Shown here piece after piece: positions 1 through 5,789 of a stretch of 6,162 nt of DNA. The stretch covers positions 1 to 6,162 of the forward strand of contig SUVZ01000241.1 of assembly GCA_015061765.1 (NCBI GenBank). The letters run 5' to 3'. The position numbers and the translations under genes were made by a program. Positions within the stretch are counted from its first letter, which is position 1; each line of letters opens with the position of its first letter. The notes below the pieces were generated by a model, which worked only from the letters and a program-made list of their open reading frames with translations, was not told the origin of the DNA and made no database searches. This DNA comes from Lentisphaerota bacterium (GTDB lineage: Bacteria > Verrucomicrobiota > Kiritimatiellia > RFP12 > UBA1067).

Positions 1-249
1 AGACCCTTCCGAACCGATTGATTCCCGTGGGGACAGACCCTGCAAAACCGGTTCAAGGCGGGACCACTCCTCCTCCCAGGATATGGGGACAGACCCTGGA
101 CGGGTTGATTCCGCACCGATGTCGATCATGTCAGCGCCCTCGGATATCAGGTTCTTCACTCTGCGAACAGCCTCCTCCGGACGGCAATATTTGCCTCCGT
201 CCGAAAATGAATCCGGCGTCACGTTCACTATTCCCATGACAAGTGTCAT
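1..249 (-). CDS. folP: Dihydropteroate synthase, N-terminal 83 codons (truncated by window edge)
   Basis: Dihydropteroate synthase condenses p-aminobenzoate with dihydropterin pyrophosphate in cytoplasmic folate synthesis and is the sulfonamide target. The reading frame is open from ATG at 249 to the left edge. Residues 5-19 read MGIVNVTPDSFSDGG, the pterin-binding loop 1 signature, and residues 38-53 read GADMIDIGAESTRPGS, the second signature. Homology by eye continues through SWEEEWSRLEPVL (57-69). GGGAG at 260-256, six bases before the ATG, is a suitable ribosome binding site. The start gives an unusually short N-terminus with only four residues before MGI. The gene follows the RND permease by 22 bases, so it is probably the third gene of the efflux operon. 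After residue 72 the sequence (SPRESIGSEGS) does not show the expected SVDT motif, and two 15-base repeats lie inside the frame. The gene may therefore be disrupted or locally rearranged, but the window ends too soon to decide. Confidence 0.88.
   Translation of the reverse strand, partial: MTLVMGIVNVTPDSFSDGGKYCRPEEAVRRVKNLISEGADMIDIGAESTRPGSVPISWEEEWSRLEPVLQGLSPRESIGSEGS
7..18. repeat. Degenerate second copy of the folP motif-2 codons
   Basis: On the minus strand 18-7 reads ATCGGTTCGGAA, which differs at one of 12 bases from ATCGGTGCGGAA at 120-109, the codons for IGAE in the folP signature. Both are in the same frame (offset 102 bases, 34 codons), and each is followed a little downstream by GGGTCT encoding GS. 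This looks like a local in-frame duplication. Convergence or chance remains possible over so few bases. Confidence 0.45.
28..42. repeat. 15-base direct repeat, copy A (TGGGGACAGACCCTG)
   Basis: This is an exact copy of the sequence at 84-98, offset by 56 bases, inside the folP frame. On the minus strand it reads CAGGGTCTGTCCCCA and encodes part of QGLSP, a different phase from copy B. The core GGGGACAGACCC has short complementary arms (GGG..CCC). Motifs of the GGGTCTGTCCCC type occur as dispersed repeats in many bacterial genomes. That this is a member of such a family is inference. Confidence 0.7.
84..98. repeat. 15-base direct repeat, copy B (TGGGGACAGACCCTG)
   Basis: This is an exact match to 28-42. 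On the minus strand it encodes the PGSVP stretch of the folP signature STRPGSVPIS, so here the sequence is compatible with ordinary folP coding. A further seven-base partial match, AGACCCT, lies at 1-7 at the window edge and may be the end of a third copy. Confidence 0.7.
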
Positions 250-255
250 TTTCTG

Positions 256-260
256 CTCCC
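256..260 (-). promoter_or_regulatory. Ribosome binding site of folP
   Basis: GGGAG, six bases upstream of the ATG at 249, fixes the folP start and shows it is translated from its own site just after the permease stop codon. Confidence 0.65.
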
Positions 261-271
261 TGCTGAAAGTT

Positions 272-3200
272 TCAGGATGCCTTTATCCTGTAGATCAACG
301 CGTAGTTCACCGGAACGACAATCATCGTCATGACGGTGGCGAAGGCGAGCCCGCACATGATGGTGACCGCCATCGCGGCATAAAACGCGTCAGCAACCAA
401 GGGCATCATTCCAAGAATCGTCGTCAGAGAAGCATTGACCACCGGCCTCAGACGTGTCACACCCGCCATGACAACCGCGTCAAACCCTCCGACGCCCGCC
501 GCCATCTGCGCATTTATCTCGTCAATCAGGACTATCGCATTCTTAATCTGCATCCCCACCAGTGAAAGCAGTCCCAGAAGAGCCATGAAGCCGAACGGCT
601 GCCCAAATCCAAGCAGACCCGCAGTCACGCCAATCAGCACAAGCGGAAGCGTCATGAAGATCACCGCCGCCTGACGGAAGGAGTTGAACAGGGCAATCGT
701 AATAAGCACCATGACGACTATTATCGGCGGAATCTTCCCCGACAGTCCGGAATTGGCGTTCTGCGAACTCTCATATTCACCACCCCACTCATAGATGAAG
801 CCCGTGGGCAGGCTGCTTCCAATATCCTCGAGTTTGGGTCTTATCCGGGCAAACGCCTCGCTTGCGGTCTCACCCGTCGTATTGCACTTCACCGTGATGC
901 AGGGGAGTCTGTTGCGTCTTTTCACGCGGGCCTCCTCCGACTCGTTGGAAAAGCCCGAGACGACCTGCGCGAGCGGCACAGATGAATTCAGCACGTTAGA
1001 CCAGGCCCATGCGCTCAGAATCGAATCAGGGTCGCTGCGTTCCGGTTCCGGCGCCCTGATCACTATCGGAAGCGACTCGTCGTTCTCGTGATACGCACCT
1101 ACCGTCACACCCTCGACCGCACAGCGGAACGCCTCCGCGATGTCGGCCCGCGTCATGCCAAGCTTCCGGGAACGGTCCTCGGCAATCACCGGCTCTATCC
1201 TGTCCACACGGTTGCGCCAGTCGCTCTGGATTTCCACGAGACGGGGATCTTCACGCATCACGGCAATCACCCGTTCCGCAAATTCACGGAGCACCTCGGC
1301 GTCCGGTCCCATTATGCGCATCTGTATCTTCTGCGCATCGCCGGGACCGAGAACGAAACGCTGGCAATAGACAAGCGCGTCCGGGACCAATGTCTGCGCC
1401 CGGTCGTTAATCCGCTCCATCAATCCGGCAATCTGTCTGTCGCTTTCAACGTCAACGAACATGATTCCGTACGAACTGTTCATGTCCTCCGGTCCGTAGG
1501 TCAGCAGAAAGCGCAAGCCGCCGCATCCCGTGATCCCCGTCACGCCGGTCACGCCCTCCAACCTGCGCAGTTCGGCGGAAAGCCGCTCCACTCTCTGCTC
1601 TGTGGCATGGATCGACGAGCCTTCCGGCATCCAAAGATGCACCATGAACTGCGGGCGCGTGGAGTCGGGGAAGAAGTTGCTCTTTACCCTTCCGAATCCA
1701 AGCGCCGCAATGGCAAACATAAATCCAAGCACGATCCACGTAAAACCCCTGTTCCTGATGCACAATTCAAGGAATCTCCTATAGCAACGGAAGAATGCCC
1801 CGCCATAGGGATCCGGTTCCGCCTTTCCGGTCGGCGCAGACGATGCGGCATCCCGGCTCTTGAGAAACCGCGACGCCAAAAGCGGCGTGACGGTTATGGC
1901 CAGCAGCCAACTCATCAGCAATGAAAGCATCAGCACGAGAAAGAGCGAACGGCAGTATTCGCCGGTCGAATCCTGCGACGCGCCGATCGGGGCGAACGAA
2001 AGAACCGCTATCACCGTCGCCCCCAGCAGCGGCCACTGCGTCTGCCTTACGACATCACACGCCGCCTTCTTGAGATCCTCGCCTTTCTTGGCGGCGATCA
2101 GGACGGCCTCGGTGACGACGATGGCATTGTCGACAAGCATGCCCAGCGCGATGATGAACGCGCCGAGACTGATGCGCTCGAACAGTATCCCGGCGACATC
2201 CATGAGAAAGACCGTCCCGAGAACCGTCAGCACCAGCACCGCGCCGATAAGAATGCCGCTTTTGAATCCCATGGTCAGCAGCAGCACCGCAATGACAATC
2301 ACGACAGACTCGACCAGATTCATGACAAAACCGTCCACCGCGGCCTTGACGCTGGACGCCTGATGCGATATCACGCCGACCTCTATGCCTATCGGGGTTT
2401 CAGGAAGCAGCTGCCGCATCCTGCGGTCGATGGAGTTCCCCATCGTGATCACATTGCCGCCCTTTGCGGTGGAGACGCCCAACCCGATTGCAGGATGACC
2501 GTTGTAGCGCACAAGACACGACGGATTCTCCTCGTAGTCGCGGCGGATCGTCATGATATCCTTGAGCCGTACGGTGCCGACCTTTCCGCTGTCGTCGGCA
2601 ATCGCCAGAATCAGGTCTTCGTATTCCTCGACCGATTCGATCTTGCCTTGCGGATATATCCTCACGTGCTTGTCGTCGATACGAACGCGTCCGGCGTCGG
2701 CGGCGATATTCCGCCCGGAAACCGCATCGCGTATCATTGCTGGCGTTATTCCGAGGTGCGCCATCTTGGAGCGCGATATCTCGAACGACACGATCTCCTG
2801 CCGGTCGCCGACCATGTCGATCTTGGCGACATCTTCGCAGAGCAGGAGTTCGCGCTGGAGCAGCTTCGCATGCTCCTTCAGTTCGGCATGGGTGTATCCG
2901 TCGCCGTAGATGGCGTAGAACACACCGTACACGTCGCCGTAGTCGTCATAGACCAGCGGCTCGCCGCATCCGGACGGCAGGGAGCTTTTCACGTCGTTGA
3001 CCTTGCGCCGGAGCTCATCCCAGATCTGCGGAAGGTCATTCTTCGAATAGCGGTCTTTGATCTCGACAAGGATGATCGATCTGCCGGGATATGATGTGGA
3101 CGTCACGCGCTTCAGCTGTCCGAGCTGCTGCACCGCGACTTCGAGCCTGTCGGTGACCTCCTCGGCCACTTCGACAGCGGTTGCGCCAGGATACGAAGTT

Positions 3201-3343
3201 ATGACCTGCGCACTCTTGATGGTGAACTCAGGGTCTTCAAGCCGTCCGAGATTGAAGTAGCTCACCGTTCCGGCCAGCGCCAGAGCGACTGCCAAAGAGA
3301 CCGTCACTGTCGCCTTGCGAATGCATGTTTCCGCAATGTTCAT
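272..3343 (-). CDS. RND-family efflux permease (HAE1/AcrB-like, inner membrane)
   Basis: This is a 1023-residue proton-driven RND exporter, a normal length for the family. It is expected to trimerise in the inner membrane and move substrates with the adaptor and an outer-membrane channel. The layout is TM1 (about 11-30), a first periplasmic porter domain (about 31-335), six membrane segments (about 338-490, then about 533-552), a second porter domain (about 553-868), and the last membrane segments (about 870-1019). TM4 carries LGMLVDNAIVVTE, with Asp405 at the AcrB Asp407 position and Asn406 where AcrB has Asp408. TM10 carries GMQIKNAIVLIDE, with Lys934 matching AcrB Lys940. RLEDPEFTIK near residue 34 and SQDSTGEYCRSLF near 456 are typical of a large HAE1 subgroup. 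The start follows the adaptor stop by three bases, with AGGA at 3355-3352. The substrate cannot be predicted; drugs, detergents, bile salts or metabolites are all possible. Confidence 0.96.
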   Translation of the reverse strand: MNIAETCIRKATVTVSLAVALALAGTVSYFNLGRLEDPEFTIKSAQVITSYPGATAVEVAEEVTDRLEVAVQQLGQLKRVTSTSYPGRSIILVEIKDRYSKNDLPQIWDELRRKVNDVKSSLPSGCGEPLVYDDYGDVYGVFYAIYGDGYTHAELKEHAKLLQRELLLCEDVAKIDMVGDRQEIVSFEISRSKMAHLGITPAMIRDAVSGRNIAADAGRVRIDDKHVRIYPQGKIESVEEYEDLILAIADDSGKVGTVRLKDIMTIRRDYEENPSCLVRYNGHPAIGLGVSTAKGGNVITMGNSIDRRMRQLLPETPIGIEVGVISHQASSVKAAVDGFVMNLVESVVIVIAVLLLTMGFKSGILIGAVLVLTVLGTVFLMDVAGILFERISLGAFIIALGMLVDNAIVVTEAVLIAAKKGEDLKKAACDVVRQTQWPLLGATVIAVLSFAPIGASQDSTGEYCRSLFLVLMLSLLMSWLLAITVTPLLASRFLKSRDAASSAPTGKAEPDPYGGAFFRCYRRFLELCIRNRGFTWIVLGFMFAIAALGFGRVKSNFFPDSTRPQFMVHLWMPEGSSIHATEQRVERLSAELRRLEGVTGVTGITGCGGLRFLLTYGPEDMNSSYGIMFVDVESDRQIAGLMERINDRAQTLVPDALVYCQRFVLGPGDAQKIQMRIMGPDAEVLREFAERVIAVMREDPRLVEIQSDWRNRVDRIEPVIAEDRSRKLGMTRADIAEAFRCAVEGVTVGAYHENDESLPIVIRAPEPERSDPDSILSAWAWSNVLNSSVPLAQVVSGFSNESEEARVKRRNRLPCITVKCNTTGETASEAFARIRPKLEDIGSSLPTGFIYEWGGEYESSQNANSGLSGKIPPIIVVMVLITIALFNSFRQAAVIFMTLPLVLIGVTAGLLGFGQPFGFMALLGLLSLVGMQIKNAIVLIDEINAQMAAGVGGFDAVVMAGVTRLRPVVNASLTTILGMMPLVADAFYAAMAVTIMCGLAFATVMTMIVVPVNYALIYRIKAS
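273..290 (-). other. Small hairpin over the permease stop codon
   Basis: CAGGAT and ATCCTG form a perfect 6-base inverted repeat around a 6-base loop (AAAGGC), ending at the TGA stop of the permease gene. No T-run follows on the minus strand, so it is not a rho-independent terminator. It lies about 13 bases before the folP ribosome binding site and could affect coupling or mRNA processing. It may equally be a chance structure. Confidence 0.3.
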
Positions 3344-3346
3344 CTC

Positions 3347-4447
3347 TCACTTCCTGTAAAGCGTTACCTTGCGGCCTTCGGAAAGCACGTTGATCCCTGC
3401 GGCGGCGATGCGATCTCCGTCCGCCAGTCCTTCCAGTATCTCAATCTGCGTGCCGGCCCTTCCGCCAAGCTTCACAATGCGCTTCCTGACGGCATACTCC
3501 CCCTCCTTGCCGGAACGCTCAAGCAGCCACACAAACGCGCGCCCGTCCGGACCATTGCCGACAGACCCCGATGACACCCACGGATTTGCCGAAGGAGAAG
3601 GGATGTCGCAGCCCTCGACCGTAAGTGTCGCCGACATTCCCGGCAGCAGACGCAATTCACCGGGACGCGCCATCTCAAAGATGGCGGTGTATGTCTGAGT
3701 GCGCGAATCGGCATGCGCCTTGAATTCCCGAGGCTGCGCCTGATACTTCTTTTGCGGCATGGAATCGAAGGTTATGTAATGTTTTCTCCTCTTGAACGGC
3801 GTATTCCGCGCATCGATAACCAGCGACTCCGGCAAGGACACCTCGATCTTTACCATGTCGATGTTCTGCAGCGTGAGGATTTTCTGCCCAGGATTCACCA
3901 TGTCGTATGTTGACGGATAGGTGTCGGCGATCAAGCCGTCGTAAGGAGCCTTGAGTACGGCGTCCTCCAGCTCCTTCTCGGCAATCTTCAGCTCCGCCTC
4001 CGCACGGATGCGGTTTGCCGTCGCCACCGATATCTGCTCCTGCGAAACCGCGCCGGGATGTTTCTTGGCCACATTGATGTTGCGCTGTTCGGTCAGACGC
4101 GCCTGATCGGCCATGGCCTTGGCCTTGTTGAGGGACTGTATGATGTCGCGCGTATCGAGAACCGCAAGCACGTCGCCCTTCTTCACCTTCTGTCCATTGC
4201 TCACGGGAAATTCCATCAGACGCCCGGATATCTCGAACGAGAGATCGACGCTGTCGCTCGCGCGCACGGTTCCGGGATAGCAAAGGCGCGGCTTCTTGAT
4301 CGATGTACGAACCAGCTCGCTGCGTATCGGGCGCACAGGCTGCGGTTCGACGGCAACGCTTCTGCCCGAAGCCGGACACAGCCAGATCGCGGCAGTCGCC
4401 CCGGCCAGGATCACGCCGCCGGCAGTCTTTGCAATCAACGATTTCAT
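3347..4447 (-). CDS. RND efflux periplasmic adaptor (membrane fusion protein)
   Basis: This 366-residue HlyD/AcrA-type adaptor would link the RND permease to an outer-membrane channel. Residues 5-23 are a hydrophobic signal or anchor segment. IWLC at 21-24 does not fit a lipobox, so this is probably a Sec-exported or N-terminally anchored protein rather than a lipoprotein. The barrel-sandwich (lipoyl-like) halves are at about 66-101 (VDLSFEISGRL, KKGDVLAVLD) and 163-194 (VLKAPYDGLIA, VNPGQKILTL). They flank an alpha-helical hairpin at about 102-162. A beta-barrel domain follows (about 196-278, with TQTYTAIFEM and LLPGMSATL), then a membrane-proximal domain to the end. I chose the ATG at 4447 because a perfect AGGAGG lies five bases upstream and the signal segment starts directly after it. 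The frame is open to an ATG at 4504, but that would add 19 charged residues and has no such site. It is the first gene of the efflux operon. Confidence 0.95.
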   Translation of the reverse strand: MKSLIAKTAGGVILAGATAAIWLCPASGRSVAVEPQPVRPIRSELVRTSIKKPRLCYPGTVRASDSVDLSFEISGRLMEFPVSNGQKVKKGDVLAVLDTRDIIQSLNKAKAMADQARLTEQRNINVAKKHPGAVSQEQISVATANRIRAEAELKIAEKELEDAVLKAPYDGLIADTYPSTYDMVNPGQKILTLQNIDMVKIEVSLPESLVIDARNTPFKRRKHYITFDSMPQKKYQAQPREFKAHADSRTQTYTAIFEMARPGELRLLPGMSATLTVEGCDIPSPSANPWVSSGSVGNGPDGRAFVWLLERSGKEGEYAVRKRIVKLGGRAGTQIEILEGLADGDRIAAAGINVLSEGRKVTLYRK

Positions 4448-4452
4448 TTGCT

Positions 4453-4458
4453 CCTCCT
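4453..4458 (-). promoter_or_regulatory. Strong ribosome binding site that fixes the adaptor start
   Basis: The sequence AAAGGAGGAG, containing a perfect AGGAGG five bases before the ATG at 4447, decides in favour of this start over the in-frame ATG at 4504. It is the strongest Shine-Dalgarno sequence in the window, as expected for the first gene of the pump operon. Confidence 0.85.
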
Positions 4459-4543
4459 TTCGCCGTCTATCCACCTCCGGTACGGCACGTGGCAACCCAT
4501 TCAACGGCTTTTGCTGGAAACCATTAACCGAACAACGCCCCGT

Positions 4544-4552
4544 AGTGTATCA
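4544..4552 (-). promoter_or_regulatory. Candidate extended -10 promoter of the efflux operon
   Basis: The minus strand reads TGATACACT, which fits the extended -10 form TGnTAnAnT with -10 element TACACT. The hexamer 17 bases upstream, TGGAAT, is a poor -35, so the extended -10 would carry the recognition. The predicted start would be near 4537, giving a leader of about 90 bases. The assignment rests on pattern alone. Confidence 0.35.
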
Positions 4553-4582
4553 TTTAACGCAATCAGATTCCATGAAAAACGC

Positions 4583-4590
4583 TGACGTCA
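4583..4590. promoter_or_regulatory. Short palindrome upstream of the candidate promoter
   Basis: TGACGTCA is an 8-base perfect palindrome centred about 49 bases upstream of the predicted transcription start, a usual position for an activator. No regulator is known for it here, and an 8-base palindrome can arise by chance. Confidence 0.2.
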
Positions 4591-4629
4591 ATAACCAATG
4601 GTCCACAAATCAGCGCAGGTCAATTTGGG

Positions 4630-4647
4630 GATTTGCGCAGATTTGCG
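4630..4647. repeat. Tandem GATTTGCG pair, one helical turn apart
   Basis: GATTTGCG occurs at 4630-4637 and again at 4640-4647, a 10-base period. It lies between the HNH gene and the efflux promoter. Spacing of one helical turn would let two protein subunits bind the same DNA face. Weak support, since the unit is short. Confidence 0.3.
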
Positions 4648-4682
4648 GATAGGATGGGTGGTTAGCCCACAGTTCACGGCTT

Positions 4683-5000
4683 TCAGTGGAAACTGCGAAT
4701 TCCATCATCTCCGAAGATGCGGTTCAGAATCTGCTCGGCCGGAGTGTAGGCTTTCTTTTCATTGTTGCACTCCTTGCAGCATGGCACACAGTTTCCCCGT
4801 GTCGATCTGCCGCCGCGAGCAACCGGGATCACATGGTCCATTGTAAGATTCTCCGCCCCCACATTCCTGTGACAGTAATGGCACTCGCCTTTGGCAAGCT
4901 GCGAACGCCACCAGTCGGTGGCACGTAGCTCCCTGGCTTTGGCTCGCTCACGCTTTACATGAGCGGGATCGGGGTTGATATCCAACCAGTCTTCAGCCAT
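4683..5000 (-). CDS. Small HNH endonuclease-domain protein
   Basis: This 105-residue protein is mostly one HNH (beta-beta-alpha-metal) nuclease domain. Visible motifs are CHYC (Cys40, Cys43), then DHVIPVARGG with the presumed catalytic His56 after Asp55, Asn70, and CKECNNEK with Cys75 and Cys78. The four cysteines form the usual structural zinc site of the C-x2-C...C-x2-C HNH subclass, and Asn79 sits where some relatives have the last His. All expected catalytic and zinc positions are present, so it is likely active in DNA cleavage or nicking. Residues 1-38 are charged and helical, with no recognised specificity domain. The Shine-Dalgarno TAAGGA overlaps the stop of the upstream lectin-like gene, which makes the two a coupled pair. 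No methylase, terminase, intron or integrase is visible nearby, so its role (defence, mobile remnant or repair) is open. Confidence 0.9.
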   Translation of the reverse strand: MAEDWLDINPDPAHVKRERAKARELRATDWWRSQLAKGECHYCHRNVGAENLTMDHVIPVARGGRSTRGNCVPCCKECNNEKKAYTPAEQILNRIFGDDGIRSFH

Positions 5001-5006
5001 TGCGGG

Positions 5007-5012
5007 TCCTTA
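5007..5012 (-). promoter_or_regulatory. Ribosome binding site of the HNH gene, overlapping the upstream stop codon
   Basis: TAAGGA includes the TAA stop (5012-5010) of the lectin-like gene and lies six bases before the HNH ATG at 5000. The overlap implies translational coupling and supports this start. Confidence 0.75.
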
Positions 5013-5678
5013 GTGTTCGCCGTCCGCCGCCGGATCCAGCGCCGGGAGTCCGGTCATGACACGGAAATCATAGAAGCGGTTCCGCCCCTCACAGGCGGTG
5101 ATGCCGGCATAGAAGCTGTCCGGCAAAGATTCATCCTGATATCCAAAATGGTACCCACCGCAGTAAATGTCCATCTGAACCTGGCCGCGACGGTTCTCTA
5201 GGGTAATCTCAAGATCGTACTTGCGCGTTGCCTCGAACGGTGCACGCAGGAAGGCAGCCAGATGCCACTTCGCCTTGCCGTCCTCGAACACATAGTGCCA
5301 CACATTGATGCCCTCGTTGTAGAGAACGATCTCATGGTGCTCGCGGAATTCGGGACGGCCTTTGTCATCCGCACCCAGACGGGGCGCAATCACAATCAGC
5401 GGAGCCATCAGATGGTCAAAACTCATCACAGATGAAATCCTGGCCTTCGCTTCAAACTTCCTGCCGTACACCATGCTCGTGTAGATGTCTGTCACATGGT
5501 TGGCGTATATCTCTTCGTCGGGAAGATCCGGACACGGATTGGTGATGTGGTCATCCTCCTGTACAAAATCCTTCACGTAATCCCAACGCGAGCTCTTTAC
5601 GTTAATCCACTCGCTGCGGTTCCACATGCCGCGTCCGAAATCGACGTGTAAAGCCTCTTTACCATCTTCGTTCATCAT
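5010..5678 (-). CDS. Uncharacterised protein, probable concanavalin-like beta-sandwich (lectin/glucanase fold)
   Basis: I do not recognise a named family with certainty. The 222-residue protein has no signal peptide or membrane segment and is probably cytoplasmic. It is rich in aromatic residues. From residue 64 the pattern suggests the concanavalin A-like lectin/glucanase sandwich: KFEAKARISS (74-83), APLIVIAP (92-99), EIVLYNEGINVWHY (116-129), KYDLEITLENRRGQVQMDIY (153-172) and the closing FYAGITACEGRNRFYDFRV (189-207), which resembles the last strands of such domains. Similar folds occur in DUF1961 proteins such as Bacillus YesU in pectin-degradation clusters, so a sugar-related role is possible but unproven. 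No catalytic pair is evident. I use the first of two adjacent ATGs. AAGGAG at 5694-5689 is 10 bases upstream, slightly long, and 13 bases from the second ATG. It lies after EIIA and just before the coupled HNH gene. Confidence 0.85.
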   Translation of the reverse strand: MMNEDGKEALHVDFGRGMWNRSEWINVKSSRWDYVKDFVQEDDHITNPCPDLPDEEIYANHVTDIYTSMVYGRKFEAKARISSVMSFDHLMAPLIVIAPRLGADDKGRPEFREHHEIVLYNEGINVWHYVFEDGKAKWHLAAFLRAPFEATRKYDLEITLENRRGQVQMDIYCGGYHFGYQDESLPDSFYAGITACEGRNRFYDFRVMTGLPALDPAADGEH

Positions 5679-5763
5679 ATCTCTATCGCTCCTTTTCTCA
5701 AAACCTCAATATCGTCGTACTTCGCGGCAATCCGCTCTCTACGATTCAGATCCCAACATATCT

Positions 5764-5777
5764 CAAATGATCATTTG
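5764..5777. promoter_or_regulatory. Perfect 14-base palindrome CAAATGATCATTTG
   Basis: A perfect, AT-rich 14-base inverted repeat with no loop begins 12 bases beyond the EIIA stop, in the 111-base gap before the lectin-like gene. It overlaps TTGAGA on the minus strand, a fair -35-like hexamer, although no good -10 follows at the right distance. Its symmetry is typical of an operator for a dimeric repressor. It has no T-run and no loop, so it is not a terminator. Its function is inferred only from shape and position. Confidence 0.4.
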
Positions 5778-5789
5778 CTCATTCCGCAG

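Larger units (their letters stand above)
4448..4682. other. Intergenic regulatory region between the HNH gene and the efflux operon
   Basis: This 235-base stretch carries no convincing gene on either strand. It holds the candidate promoter and ribosome binding site of the efflux operon, an 8-base palindrome TGACGTCA at 4583-4590, and a tandem GATTTGCG pair at 4630-4647. No GC-rich hairpin followed by a T-run is present after the HNH stop, so transcription from the upstream genes could run through into the pump genes. No regulator gene (TetR, MarR or MerR type) lies next to the pump within the window. Confidence 0.6.

Noticed and set aside
83..565. Plus-strand open frame of 160 codons across folP and the permease end
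   Set aside because: It overlaps two well-supported minus-strand genes and shows low-complexity His/Arg composition.
1088..1924. Long plus-strand open frame of 278 codons inside the permease gene
   Set aside because: It lies antisense to strongly supported RND coding sequence. Its translation is rich in His and Arg with no domain pattern, as expected from the reverse of a GC-rich gene.
2363..3094. Plus-strand open frame of 243 codons
   Set aside because: It is antisense to the first porter domain of the permease, with no recognisable motif and no evidence of its own expression signals.
4373..4384. Lipobox in the adaptor signal segment (IWLC)
   Set aside because: The residues before Cys24 are Trp and Leu, which do not fit the small residue required at the position before a lipidated cysteine.
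4448..4504. Upstream ATG at 4504 as the adaptor start
   Set aside because: It would put 19 charged residues before a clear signal segment and lacks a ribosome binding site, whereas the ATG at 4447 has AGGAGG five bases upstream.
4058..4585. Plus-strand open frame of 175 codons across the adaptor start
   Set aside because: It is a shadow of the adaptor gene and its upstream region, with no domain signature.
4661..4673. GTGG-GCTAA-CCAC hairpin after the HNH gene as a terminator
   Set aside because: The stem is only four base pairs and no T-run follows on the minus strand.
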